From: Burkholderiaceae bacterium
Lineage (GTDB): Bacteria; Pseudomonadota; Gammaproteobacteria; Burkholderiales; Burkholderiaceae_E
Direction of reading: 5' to 3'
NCBI GenBank assembly: GCA_023954045.1
Contig: JAMLIR010000005.1
Location: forward strand, 115,685-179,684
Length of the DNA: 64,000 nucleotides
The first letter of the stretch is position 1; every line of letters starts with the position of its first letter. The notes below the pieces were generated by a model. The model was not told where the DNA came from. It worked only from the letters and a program-made list of their open reading frames with translations, and made no database searches. Shown one piece after another: positions 9,612 through 18,172 of this stretch. The position numbers were made by a program, and so were the translations under genes.

Positions 9612-10338
9612 CACCCTGCTCGCCATGGAGGGCGTCACCGCCGGCTATCTCGGCGACATCGACGTGCTGCGAGACGTCTCGCTGGCGGTGCACGCCGGTC
9701 GCATCAGCGGCCTGATCGGGCTGAACGGCGCCGGCAAGTCGACGCTGATGAAGACCCTGTGCGGCTTCCTGCGACCCAAGTCGGGCCGCGTGACACTCGG
9801 CGGCCGCGACATCTCGGGCAGGGCGCCGCACACGATGATCGACGACGGGCTCTGGTACATCCCGCAGGAGTCGAGCCTGTTCCCGTACATGACGGTCACC
9901 GAGAACCTGCGGTTGCCGCTCGAAGGCCGCCGCAAGCAGTATGGCGCCGTGATCGAAGCGCGCTACGCCGACACGCTCGAGCGCTTCCCGGTGCTCAAGG
10001 AGAAGCTCGCGGCCCAGGCCGGCGACCTGTCGGGCGGCCAGCAGAAGTCGCTGGAGTTCGCCAAGGCCTACATGGTGCAGCCGAAGGTCTGCCTGATCGA
10101 CGAGCCGAGCATCGGACTGGCGCCGCGCGTCGCAGCCGAGGTGTTCCAGTGGATCGACGCGTTCGCGAAGGCGGGGATGGGAATCCTGCTGGTCGACCAC
10201 AACGTGCGCCGCGTGGTGGCGATGTCGGACCACATCTACGTGATGAGCCTCGGCGAGATCACGGCCGAGGGCAGCCCGGCGGATTTCGCCGGCGACCTCC
10301 ATGCGCAGGTGCGCGAGTGGCTGGGGATCAACTTCTGA
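9604..10338 (+). CDS. Branched-chain amino acid ABC transporter ATPase, LivF type
   Basis: A 244-residue ABC ATPase with Walker A GLNGAGKST (39-47), signature LSGGQ (142-146) and Walker B VCLIDEPSIGLAP, the last being the LivF form. The switch His is in ILLVDHNVRRV. It completes a full Liv transporter (binding protein, two permeases, two ATPases). Its 3' end may overlap the start of the next gene. Confidence 0.93.
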   Translation: MADTLLAMEGVTAGYLGDIDVLRDVSLAVHAGRISGLIGLNGAGKSTLMKTLCGFLRPKSGRVTLGGRDISGRAPHTMIDDGLWYIPQESSLFPYMTVTENLRLPLEGRRKQYGAVIEARYADTLERFPVLKEKLAAQAGDLSGGQQKSLEFAKAYMVQPKVCLIDEPSIGLAPRVAAEVFQWIDAFAKAGMGILLVDHNVRRVVAMSDHIYVMSLGEITAEGSPADFAGDLHAQVREWLGINF

Positions 10339-10844
10339 GGGGCAGGCGCAGGCTCGCGCCCAGGCCGTTGACGACCGAGGGCTTCGCGCCGTACGGCGAC
10401 GTGGTGAGCAGCGCCGGGCGCGGCGGCCGCAGCATCAACGCGGGCACCTCGGTGCGTGTCGAGATGCCGGAGCCCGACTTGCTGGAGCACGACGGACGAC
10501 CATCGCTGAGCGTGTTTCGCGCAAGCGCGGTGCGACTGCCTTTGGAGGTGCGCGAACTGGAGCGGCATCGACTCGGCAGCCAGACCTTCCTGCCGCTGGG
10601 CGGCACGCCGTTCGTCGTCGTCGTGGCGCTGGGCGACGATGCGCCCGATGACGGCACCCTCACAGCCTTCCTGGTCGACGGCCGTTGCGGCATCACGTTC
10701 CGGCGCGGCACCTGGCACCATCCGCTGCTGGCGCTGGCGGACGGGGATTTCGCGGTAATCGAGCGGCGCGGCCCTGAGATCGACTGCGAAGTGGCAGGCC
10801 TGCGGCCCGCAGCCTGGACGCTCGAAGCGCCGGGCGAGTCCTGA
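10317..10844 (+). CDS. Ureidoglycolate lyase-like (AllA family) protein
   Basis: The protein aligns from memory with E. coli AllA over its length: PLTTEGFAPYGDVV at the start, ELERHRLGSQTFLPLGG, FVVVVALGDDAPDDGTLTAF, and GITFRRGTWHHPLLAL with the paired metal-binding His region. AllA-type lyases release urea from ureidoglycolate. The start is uncertain: GTG at 10317 (175 residues, overlapping livF by 22 bases) or TTG at 10368 (158 residues). The GTG is preferred because AllA has about seven residues before the PLT motif. As the last gene of the amidase-Liv operon it supports a ureide catabolic role. Confidence 0.8.
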   Translation: MAGDQLLRGRRRLAPRPLTTEGFAPYGDVVSSAGRGGRSINAGTSVRVEMPEPDLLEHDGRPSLSVFRASAVRLPLEVRELERHRLGSQTFLPLGGTPFVVVVALGDDAPDDGTLTAFLVDGRCGITFRRGTWHHPLLALADGDFAVIERRGPEIDCEVAGLRPAAWTLEAPGES

Positions 10845-10945
10845 CCGACGGGCCGATTCCCGGTAACGAACGGCCCGGTCGGTCGGCGACAATCGCAGTA
10901 CCCCGGGGCATGCCGCCCCGCCGGACATGCGAAGGGAGTCCGCAG

Positions 10946-11758
10946 ATGCACATCGTGCGCCCGATCCTGTTCGTCCTCGCGATGGCAGCCATCGTGCTCT
11001 GCGCGTGGTTCGTGCCGCTCGACACGCCCGCCAGCGAGCGGGTCGACGCGGGCCTGAAGCGCGCGCTGGCCAGTTTCGCCACCGCGAGGGCGCTGAACGC
11101 GGTGATCTCGGTCGCGCAGGGCACCGAGCTGTCGGCCCAGCCGCTCGGCGTCGGCGTGAACGTCGCGCCGGGCCAGGTGCTGGACCCGGTCAACGACATG
11201 GTCGAGCAGTTCTCGAACCTGATGCTGGCGGCCAGCGTGTCGTTCGGCCTGCAGAAGATGCTGATCGGCATCGGCGGCTACTGGCCGGTGTCGGCGCTGC
11301 TGACCGCCGCCGTCCTCGCGTGGGCCTGGCTCTACTTCCGCAGGCTGCAGCCGCCACGCTGGTTCACCAGTGTCGTCGTCGCGCTGCTGCTGGTCCGCTT
11401 CGCGGTGCCGCTGACGACGCTCGGCTCCGACTGGCTGTTCCAGCAGTTCCTGGCCGACGACTACGCGGCCAGCCAGCGGGTCATCGACACCGCGTCGGGC
11501 CAGACGCAGGCGCTCGCGCCGGCGACCGGGGTCGAGACGCCCGAGACCGGCCTGCTCGAGAAGATGAAGGGCTGGGTGTCGCAGAACGTCGACGTCAAGG
11601 CGCGCTTCGAGGAGCTGAAGGCGGCGGCCGAGCAGGCGATCGAGCACATGATCAACCTGATCGTGATCTTCCTGCTGCAGACGGCCGTGATCCCGATGCT
11701 GCTGCTGTGGGCCTTGTACAGCCTCGCCACGAACGCGATCGCCTGGCCGAGACGATAG
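10946..11758 (+). CDS. Conserved hypothetical membrane protein
   Basis: A 270-residue protein with a first hydrophobic helix (residues 5-23), further membrane segments near residues 110-130, 140-160 and 230-260, and a periplasmic Asp/Gln-rich loop between. The ATG at 10946 has AAGGGAG upstream. I do not recognise a named family. It is convergent with fccB, with only 15 bases between stops. Confidence 0.75.
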   Translation: MHIVRPILFVLAMAAIVLCAWFVPLDTPASERVDAGLKRALASFATARALNAVISVAQGTELSAQPLGVGVNVAPGQVLDPVNDMVEQFSNLMLAASVSFGLQKMLIGIGGYWPVSALLTAAVLAWAWLYFRRLQPPRWFTSVVVALLLVRFAVPLTTLGSDWLFQQFLADDYAASQRVIDTASGQTQALAPATGVETPETGLLEKMKGWVSQNVDVKARFEELKAAAEQAIEHMINLIVIFLLQTAVIPMLLLWALYSLATNAIAWPRR

Positions 11759-11773
11759 CCGGCGATCCGGCGA

Positions 11774-13042
11774 TCAGTTCAGGATGTCGGCCCAGATGTT
11801 GCGCGCCCAGGACAGCGCATACTGGCCCTCGAGTTCGTTGCGCGCCGCCGAAAGCCCCCCGGCGCCGTGCACCGGCATCAGCGTTTTCTTCGTGGCATCC
11901 CACCTGTGGACGCTGGCCACGTGGACGGCCTCGCGGTCGGAGACGAAGCTGTAGCAGGTGCTGGCAACGATCGGCGCCTCGTCGATCGGCTGGCCGGTGA
12001 GCCGCGCGATCACCGCATCGGCCACCACCTTCGCCTGGTTGTTCGCCATGTAGCCGGATTTCGGCATCCCGTAGGCCGGCGAGATCGCGTCGCCGATCAC
12101 GTGGATGCCGGGCACCTTCACGGATTCGAAGGTCTGGAACTCGACGCCGACCCACCTGCCGTCGACCGTGATCAGCGGTTGCGCAATCCGGCCGGCCTGC
12201 TGCGGCGGGATGACGTTGAACAGGTCGGCCTTGAAGTCCTCGACCTGCAGCACGGCCGCACCGGCGCGCGCGTCGAACTCGGTCAGTTCGCTGTCGGGCC
12301 GGTACTCGATGATGCCGGGGTACAGCTCGTCCCAGGCCTTGCGGAACAGCTCCTTCTTCGAGGCGATCTCCGGATTCGCATCGAGGACCACGACCTTGGA
12401 CCTCGGCTTGGCGGTCTTGAAGTAGTGCGCAACCAGGCTGGCGCGCTCGTATGGTCCGGGCGGGCAGCGGAACGGCACGCGCGGGATCGAAATCGCGAAC
12501 ACGCCGCCGTTCGGCAGCGCCTCGAGCTGCCTGCGCAGCGCCGCGGTCTGCGGGCCCGCCTTCCACGCGTGCAGCACCCGGCCGCTCGCGTCGGCCGCGG
12601 CCAGGCCGGGCACCTGATCGAAGCGGAAGTCGATGCCCGGCGCGACCACGAGCCGGTCGTACGACAGCGGCGCGCCGCGCGCGAGGCGCACCTGCTTGCG
12701 GTCGACGTCGATCACCGTCGCCTCGTCGCGCACGAGTTTCACCCCGTACCTGGCGAGCCCCGAGTACGACAAGGTGATGTCCGACATCTCGCGCAGGCCG
12801 GCCACCACCAGATTGCTGAGCGGACAGGACAGGAAGTGCTCGTTGCGCTCGACCAGCGTCACCTCGATGCGCGGCTCCCACTTGCGGATGTACTTCGCCG
12901 CAGTGGCGCCGGCGAAACCGCCGCCGATCACGACCACGCGGCCGATCGGCGCACGGGTGGCCGCGCTGGCGCTGCCGAGCAATGCGAGCGAGCTGCCGGC
13001 CAGCCCGGCGCCGAGCAACCGGCGTCGACGCGCGTCCGTCAT
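11774..13042 (-). CDS. fccB: Flavocytochrome c sulfide dehydrogenase flavoprotein subunit
   Basis: A 422-residue flavoprotein. The N-terminus has a twin-arginine export signal (RRRRLLGAGLAGSSLALLG, cleavage after ASA). A Rossmann FAD motif follows (RVVVIGGGFAGATAAKYI, about residues 36-53), then VTLVERNEHFLSCPLSNLVV with one redox-active Cys and VPFRCPPGPYERA with another, and the C-terminal domain typical of FccB. The enzyme oxidises sulfide in the periplasm and passes electrons to a c-type cytochrome partner. That partner gene lies directly upstream with a 3-base overlap, but is broken by an insertion sequence, so electron transfer from FccB may be lost or rerouted. Confidence 0.9.
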   Translation of the reverse strand: MTDARRRRLLGAGLAGSSLALLGSASAATRAPIGRVVVIGGGFAGATAAKYIRKWEPRIEVTLVERNEHFLSCPLSNLVVAGLREMSDITLSYSGLARYGVKLVRDEATVIDVDRKQVRLARGAPLSYDRLVVAPGIDFRFDQVPGLAAADASGRVLHAWKAGPQTAALRRQLEALPNGGVFAISIPRVPFRCPPGPYERASLVAHYFKTAKPRSKVVVLDANPEIASKKELFRKAWDELYPGIIEYRPDSELTEFDARAGAAVLQVEDFKADLFNVIPPQQAGRIAQPLITVDGRWVGVEFQTFESVKVPGIHVIGDAISPAYGMPKSGYMANNQAKVVADAVIARLTGQPIDEAPIVASTCYSFVSDREAVHVASVHRWDATKKTLMPVHGAGGLSAARNELEGQYALSWARNIWADILN

Positions 13043-13379
13043 CGATTGCCTGCCGACGGGGCGGACTGGGCAGCGAAGAACCGCGCGATGCGGCGCAGCT
13101 CGTCGTCGGTCCAGGCGCTCGCGTGCTGATGCATCACCGACGCGTAGGAGCGCACGCCGGTCTTGAACTCGACCATCGCGCGATAGAGGTCGTCGGCGTC
13201 GCGGCCGGCGATACACGGGAAGGCCCCTTGCGAGCGGCCGTCGGTGCCGTGGCAGCCCGCGCAGGACGAGGCCCAGACGCGTGCCTGGCGGTCGATGTCC
13301 TCGGCGGCAAGGGTCGGTGTGAATCGCCCCGCTTTTCCTAGACACCTTCGGGCCTCACAATGAGGCGGAGGGAGGTCAG

Positions 13380-13667
13380 ATGGGAACGAGTCAGACGCGG
13401 TACACGGCCGAGTTCAGGGCCGAGGCAGTGAAGCAGGTCGTCGAGCGCGGGTATGCGGTGCGCGAGGTAGCGACGCGGTTGGGCGTATCGCCGTGGAGCC
13501 TGTACCAGTGGTTGCGGGCGCACCGCGAGGCCGACGGCCCGGCCGCGGTTGCCGCGCAGGACTCAGCCGCGGAGATCCGGCGTCTGAAGTCGGAGCTGCG
13601 TCGCGTGACCGAGGAACGCGACATCCTAAAAAAGGCCACGGCGTACTTCGCCAAGCAGTCCACGTGA
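13380..13667 (+). CDS. IS3-family transposase OrfA
   Basis: A 95-residue DNA-binding protein. The helix-turn-helix is RYTAEFRAEAVKQVVERGYA followed by VREVATRLGVSPWSLYQWLR, and a leucine-zipper-like coiled coil follows (EIRRLKSELRRVTEERDILK). The heptamer AAAAAAG at 13628-13634 is in the A-AAA-AAG register needed for a -1 ribosomal frameshift into orfB, which makes the OrfAB transposase. OrfA alone usually acts as an inhibitor. Confidence 0.92.
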   Translation: MGTSQTRYTAEFRAEAVKQVVERGYAVREVATRLGVSPWSLYQWLRAHREADGPAAVAAQDSAAEIRRLKSELRRVTEERDILKKATAYFAKQST

Positions 13668-14539
13668 GGTACGCCTTTATCCGCGAGCAGCAGGTGCAGC
13701 ACGCGGTGCGAACGCTTTGCCGGATGATGCGTGTGCATCCGAGCGGGTACTACGCCTGGCTGACCACGCCGCAGAGCCGACGGCGTCGCGAGGACGAGGC
13801 GCTGCTCGGTCACATCAAGCACTCCTGGCTCGAGAGCGGCGGGGTGTACGGCTATCGCAAGGTGCACACCGATCTGCGCGAGCTGGGCATCGGCTGCGGC
13901 AAGCACCGCGTGTATCGCCTGATGCGCACCGAGGGGCTTCGTTCGCAGTCTGGCTATCGACGCCGGCCCGCGCCGCGCGGCGGACGTCCGTCGGTGGTCG
14001 CGCCGAACCGGCTGCAGCAGCAGTTCAACGTCGCCGAACCGAACCGGGTCTGGGTGACCGACATCACGTACATCCGAACCTACGAAGGCTGGCTGTACCT
14101 GGCGGTGGTGCTCGACCTGTTCTCGCGGCAGGTGATCGGCTGGTCGATGCAGTCACGGATCGACCGCGAACTCGTACTTGATGCGCTGTTGATGGCGGTG
14201 TGGCGACGCCAACCGAAGCACGAGGTCATCGTGCACTCGGACCAAGGCAGCCAGTACGGCAGCCACGACTGGCAGGCCCTCCTGAAGGCTCACGGGCTGG
14301 TGGCGAGCATGAGCCGACGCGGCAACTGCCATGACAACGCTGTGGCCGAGAGCTTCTTCCAGTTGCTCAAGCGGGAGCGAATTCGGCGCCGGATCTATCC
14401 GGGCCGCGACGCCGCCCGCCAGGACGTGTTCGAATACATTGAGATGTTCTACAACCCCGTGAGGCGTCACGGACACGCCGACCGGCTCTCGCCGGTCGAG
14501 TTCGAACGGCGCCACACTAACCGGCTCAGATGTGTCTAG
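13664..14539 (+). CDS. IS3-family transposase OrfB (catalytic part, DDE)
   Basis: An rve-type integrase core. The DDE triad is visible: Asp in VWVTDITYIRTYEGWLYLAV, Asp in VIVHSDQGSQYGSHDW, and Glu in NAVAESFFQLLKRERI; the preceding HTH_21 segment contains GVYGYRKVHTDLRE. GTG at 13664 overlaps the orfA stop and is the likely independent start, but active transposase would come from the -1 frameshift at 13628. The reading frame is intact. Confidence 0.92.
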   Translation: MRYAFIREQQVQHAVRTLCRMMRVHPSGYYAWLTTPQSRRRREDEALLGHIKHSWLESGGVYGYRKVHTDLRELGIGCGKHRVYRLMRTEGLRSQSGYRRRPAPRGGRPSVVAPNRLQQQFNVAEPNRVWVTDITYIRTYEGWLYLAVVLDLFSRQVIGWSMQSRIDRELVLDALLMAVWRRQPKHEVIVHSDQGSQYGSHDWQALLKAHGLVASMSRRGNCHDNAVAESFFQLLKRERIRRRIYPGRDAARQDVFEYIEMFYNPVRRHGHADRLSPVEFERRHTNRLRCV

Positions 14540-14597
14540 AGAAGCCGGGGCGATTCAGTGCCATCAAGGCAAAGAGCACCAAGCAAATGGCCGGCAT

Positions 14598-15371
14598 CGT
14601 AACGCACGATTTCCGACGTGATGACAGTGAAAGGCGGAAGGTCATTTCACCGACACTTCGAGTCGCTGAGACGCTTGGCGCCGGCTTAGTCCTGCGGGGG
14701 AATGCATCAATGTCCTCCTACGACGAGGGGAGGAGATCCCCGACAATCGTTGGTCTGTCAGTCGATACATCAATGCAGCTGGGTCTGTTGCTCAAGCCTG
14801 CCGTACCCCTGCGCCAGCACCTGGCGCCAATCATGCGGGCGACACGCCGTCCTTGGTCCGATTCACCGCGTTCTCGATTTGGTCTTCTGGGAAAACCACT
14901 CATTGCTCAGGAATCCTATCGCTCATGTGGACCAATCGCCATACGAGTGTAGAACCAATGCAGCCGGGCCACGCAGTCTTCAGCGATCCGGTGGCTTTGA
15001 TCGAGCGCACCACACGGCAGTCCAGGACGTGGGGCAACGTTGCTTCGTCGACCCACTTTCGTCCAAGTCGATTCCCCTTTCCTGGCGGCTGACCTGGATT
15101 CAGGCGGCACAAAAACCGGCGACCCGCGACCAAACTCCAAGCGGGAGATTACCGCCGAAATCAGTACCGATTACCACGTCACGTAGGGGCTGGTCTCTGA
15201 AGCTTGGCCTCCGGCACTGGGCCCACGAGGACCTCAGAAGCTGCGAATGGCACGCGAACAGCACCCGACTGATTGGCGCCCGCCAGGGATTGACAAGGGA
15301 TCACGCGTCCTCGGATGGCCACAACATATGGATGCGGCTGCCATACGGTCGCGCAACCGTCGGAACAAGAG
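14598..15371. other. Long stretch without a convincing gene
   Basis: About 770 bases lie between the fccA leader and the promoter of the UxaA operon. All open frames are short, lack ribosome sites and show no third-position GC bias, and I recognise no protein family, tRNA or repeat. The composition is flatter than the flanking coding DNA. It probably holds the promoter of the original fccAB operon at its left end; the rest may be decayed sequence. Confidence 0.5.
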
Positions 15372-15425
15372 TTGACGCCGCAACCCCCGGTCGCTAGATT
15401 ACGCGCAGGTGCCGTGGTCAGACCA
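15372..15425 (+). promoter_or_regulatory. Sigma-70 promoter and GntR-type operator of the UxaA operon
   Basis: TTGACG (15372-15377) and TAGATT (15395-15400) are 17 bases apart. A perfect palindrome TGGTCAGACCA (15415-15425) lies 15 bases after the -10, covering the expected early transcribed region. It matches the consensus of FadR-subfamily GntR repressors such as PdhR and LldR. The same arrangement recurs before the TRAP operon (27336-27388). Confidence 0.65.
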
Positions 15426-15478
15426 ATTTTCCGGGAAGATCTGCTCGAGGGCGACCCGTGCCACAAGGAAACCCACGC

Positions 15479-15832
15479 ATGGTTTCAGACAAGTCCGCCG
15501 TTGAGTCGCAGCGGGCCGCCAAGCCCGCATCCACTCGACGAGTGCTCGCGGTCGACGCCCGGGACAACGTGGCAAACGCGCTTGAGGCACTGGACAGCGG
15601 CGATCATTTCGAAGTGCTCGGGCGGGTGATGGCGGTGCGCACGCCAGTCCCAATGGGCCACAAGGTCGCGCTCGCCCCGATCGCTGCCGGCGACGCGGTC
15701 GTCAAGTACGGCCAGGCGATCGGCCGGGCGAGTGCCGACATCGCCGCGGGCGAGCACGTGCACGCCCACAACGTCGCGAGCCTGTTCGACGACTGGCTGT
15801 CCGCGCACGAGTCGCTCGCGGGGCGCCGATGA
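15479..15832 (+). CDS. UxaA-family dehydratase/lyase, small SAF-domain subunit
   Basis: A 117-residue protein with a single SAF domain: DNVANALEALDSGDHFE, then VPMGHKVALAPIAAGDAVVK YGQAIG and the HVHAHNVASLF end, which has the metal-ligand His residues of the family. In altronate and galactarate dehydratases this domain is fused to the catalytic part; here it is a separate subunit, as in (2R)-sulfolactate sulfo-lyase SuyA. The ATG at 15479 has AAGGAA about 9 bases upstream. It overlaps the large subunit gene by 4 bases. Confidence 0.88.
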   Translation: MVSDKSAVESQRAAKPASTRRVLAVDARDNVANALEALDSGDHFEVLGRVMAVRTPVPMGHKVALAPIAAGDAVVKYGQAIGRASADIAAGEHVHAHNVASLFDDWLSAHESLAGRR

Positions 15833-16983
15833 CCCCGCTACTCGGCTACCGTCGTCGCGACGGCCGCTTCGGCGTGCGCAATCACGTGCTGGTACTCTCA
15901 ACGGTCACGTGCGCGAACCGCGTTGTGCAGCGCATCGGCTTCGAGTTCCCCGAGGTCGCGTGCATCGATCAGGCGGCCGGGTGCATGTCGCTCGACGACG
16001 ACCGCGAGATCACGCACCGGATGCTGCTGGGGTTGGCGCGCAACCCCAACGTCGGGGCGGTCTGCTTCGTCGGCCTGGGCTGTGAGCAGACTCCGGGGCG
16101 GCTGCTGCGCGACGAGATCGGCGACCTGAAGCCCGCCGAGAGCGTCGCCATCCAGTCTTGTGGCAGCAGCGATCAAGCGATCGAGCGCGTCCGGTCCTTC
16201 GTGGTCGAGGCCTCGCGAACGCTCGCTGCCCAGCCGCGCGAGCCGTTCGACGCCGCCGATCTCGTCATCGCGACCAAGTGCGGCGCGTCAGACTGGACCT
16301 CGGCGTTGGCCTCGAATCCGGCTGTCGGCGTGGTCTCCGACCGGGTCGTGTGTGCCGGCGGGATCTCGATGATGGGCGAGAGCGCCGGATGGTTTGGCGC
16401 CGACCATGTGCTGCTCGGGCGCGCGCGCGACGAGCGCGTACGCGAGGACATCCTGCGGGTGCTGCGTCGGCTCTACGAGAACGCGATGCACCGGGGCAAA
16501 CGGATTGACGAGGCGAACCCGTCGCCGGGCAACATGGCCGGCGGGCTCACCACCCTGACCGAGAAGGCGCTCGGCGGCGTACGCAAGAGCGGCGAGAGCC
16601 CGATCGAGGGCATTCTCGCGCCCGGCGAGACCCCGCTCGGCCGCGGCCTGTGGCTGCTCGACAACCCGAGCCTCGACCCCGCGTCGGTGGCGGGCATGGC
16701 CGCCGCGGGCGCGCAGCTGGTGCTGTTCACCACCGGGCGCGGCACGCCGATCGGCTCGCCGATCTGCCCGGTGATCAAGATCTGCGCGTCGGCCGCGGGC
16801 AGCAAACGCCTAGCCGCGCACATTGACGTCGACATCACCGACATCGTCGAGTCCGGCGCCAGCATCGGGAGCGGCGCCGACCGCATCGAGAGCCTGATGC
16901 ACGCGGTGGCCAGCGGCGAGCGGACGCGGGCCGAGGCGATGGGCCACCGCGAGTTCGTGATGCCGCAGGTGGGCGTGCTGTGA
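15829..16983 (+). CDS. UxaA-family dehydratase/lyase, large catalytic subunit
   Basis: A 384-residue catalytic domain of the UxaA/GarD/SuyB family: LLGYRRRDGRFGVRNHVLVL at the start, GLGCEQT, CGSSDQ, IATKCGASDWTSALASNPAV, and the C-terminal GRGTPIGSPICPVIKIC and DNPSLDPASV motifs with conserved Cys residues for iron. With the small subunit it would eliminate water (or sulfite) from a 2-hydroxy acid. The substrate is unknown; the CoA-transferase and acyl-CoA dehydrogenase genes downstream argue that the product enters a CoA-dependent route. Confidence 0.88.
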   Translation: MTPLLGYRRRDGRFGVRNHVLVLSTVTCANRVVQRIGFEFPEVACIDQAAGCMSLDDDREITHRMLLGLARNPNVGAVCFVGLGCEQTPGRLLRDEIGDLKPAESVAIQSCGSSDQAIERVRSFVVEASRTLAAQPREPFDAADLVIATKCGASDWTSALASNPAVGVVSDRVVCAGGISMMGESAGWFGADHVLLGRARDERVREDILRVLRRLYENAMHRGKRIDEANPSPGNMAGGLTTLTEKALGGVRKSGESPIEGILAPGETPLGRGLWLLDNPSLDPASVAGMAAAGAQLVLFTTGRGTPIGSPICPVIKICASAAGSKRLAAHIDVDITDIVESGASIGSGADRIESLMHAVASGERTRAEAMGHREFVMPQVGVL

Positions 16984-18158
16984 GCGCCGACAAGCCGTTC
17001 GCGGGCATCCGGGTGCTCGACTTCACCCGCATCTACGCGGGGCCCTACTGCACGATGCTGCTGGGCGACCACGGCGCCGACGTCGTCAAGGTCGAGATGC
17101 CCGAGGGCGATCCGCTGCGCCATCAGGGCCCGCCCTTCCACCACGGCGACGGGATGAGCTTCCTCGCCGCGAACCGCAACAAGCGCTCGATCGTGCTCGA
17201 CCTCAAGCGCGAGGACGACCGCCGGCGAGCTCTGGAGCTCGCCGCGCGCGCCGACGTCCTGGTCGAGAACTACCGGCCTGGCGTAATGGAGCGCTTCGGG
17301 CTCGGCTACGAGGCGCTGTCGGCCGCCAATCCGCGGCTGATCTATGCGTCGCTGTCGGGCATGGGTGCCGACGGGCCGTTCAGCGAGAAGGGCGCCTTCG
17401 ACCTGACCGTGCAGGCCGAGGGCGGCTTCATGAGCATCACCGGCGAGCGCGGCGGCAGGCCGATCAAGCTCGGCACGTCGGTGTTCGACCTGCTGTGCGG
17501 CGTCAACGCGTTCGGTGCGATCGCGGTCGCGCTGTACGGCCGGCAGGCCGGGGGCGCCGGCCAGCGCATCGAGACCAGCCTGCTCGAGAGCGAGGTCGCC
17601 TTCCTGGCCGACGCCGCGATGGAGTACCTGGTCTCAGGCCACGTCCGCGGACGATGGGGCTCAGAGCATTCGCAGATCGTACCGTACAAGGTGTTCGATA
17701 CCGCCGACGGGATGGTCGTGATCGGCGCCGGCTACGAGTCGGTGTTCCGCGCCTTCATGAAGGTGATCGGGCGCGAGGACCTGCTCGAAGCGCCGCGCTT
17801 TCGCACGCTGGCCGAGCGGGTCGAGAACCGCGACGCGGTCTACGAGGTGCTCGACGCCGAAGTGCGCCGGCACGTGACAGCGGACCTCGTCGAGCGGCTC
17901 GAACGTGCCGGCGTGCCCTGTGCGCCGGTCAACGACATGCGGCAGGTTTTCGAGCACCCGCAGGTGCTCCACCGCGGAATGCTGAAGTACGTGGAGCATC
18001 CGGCCTACGGCAGGCTTCCGACGCTCGGGCCGGCCGTCAAGTACTCGGGTTTCGACGTCGCGGGCGGGTGGCGGGCGCCCCCGCTAATGGGCGAACACAC
18101 CGGGCAGGTGCTGGACGAATGGCTGGGCGAGGCGGCGCCGGCGCAGCCGCGCCGATAG
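16980..18158 (+). CDS. CaiB/BaiF-type CoA-transferase (family III)
   Basis: A 392-residue family III CoA-transferase: GIRVLDFTRIYAGPYCTMLL at the start, NRNKRSIVLDL, VLVENYRPGVMERFGLGY, and GFDVAGGWRAPPLMGEHTGQ near the end. At the position usually occupied by the catalytic Asp (GQ-x-V-D-x-S), this protein has Glu198 (GQRIETSLLES). Glu occurs there in some paralogues, so activity is possible. The start is GTG at 16980, overlapping the previous stop by 3 bases. It would activate a carboxylic acid for the acyl-CoA dehydrogenase encoded next. Confidence 0.9.
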   Translation: MSADKPFAGIRVLDFTRIYAGPYCTMLLGDHGADVVKVEMPEGDPLRHQGPPFHHGDGMSFLAANRNKRSIVLDLKREDDRRRALELAARADVLVENYRPGVMERFGLGYEALSAANPRLIYASLSGMGADGPFSEKGAFDLTVQAEGGFMSITGERGGRPIKLGTSVFDLLCGVNAFGAIAVALYGRQAGGAGQRIETSLLESEVAFLADAAMEYLVSGHVRGRWGSEHSQIVPYKVFDTADGMVVIGAGYESVFRAFMKVIGREDLLEAPRFRTLAERVENRDAVYEVLDAEVRRHVTADLVERLERAGVPCAPVNDMRQVFEHPQVLHRGMLKYVEHPAYGRLPTLGPAVKYSGFDVAGGWRAPPLMGEHTGQVLDEWLGEAAPAQPRR

Positions 18159-18172
18159 CGGAGACGACCAAG

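Larger units (their letters stand above)
13320..14557 (+). mobile_element. Complete IS3-family insertion sequence (1238 bp) in fccA
   Basis: The ends are imperfect inverted repeats of about 27 bases: the left begins TGAATCGCCCCG at 13320 and the right is its complement ending at 14557. Both reach the conserved CTAGACAC. The flanks carry a 3-base direct repeat GTG (13317-13319 and 14558-14560), as expected for IS3-family transposition. Inside are overlapping orfA and orfB with an A6G slippery site. Nothing is truncated, so the element looks able to transpose. Confidence 0.93.
13039..14597 (-). pseudogene. fccA: Sulfide dehydrogenase cytochrome c subunit gene split by an IS3 element
   Basis: The downstream part (13039-13316) encodes a small mono-haem cytochrome c with CAGCHG, PCIAGRD and MVEFKTGVRSYASVMHQ, ending in TGA that overlaps the fccB start. 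The upstream part (14558-14597) encodes an ATG-started hydrophobic leader. Removing the IS plus one copy of the GTG duplication joins the two exactly in frame and restores a signal peptide, MPAICLVLFALMAPTLAA, directly before the haem domain. The gene is therefore intact apart from the insertion, which looks recent. Export of any product translated from inside the IS would fail. Confidence 0.88.

Noticed and set aside
14900-15140. Possible decayed transposase in the gap before the UxaA operon
   Set aside because: Short overlapping frames with no DDE or helix-turn-helix motif and no terminal repeats; not distinguishable from noise.
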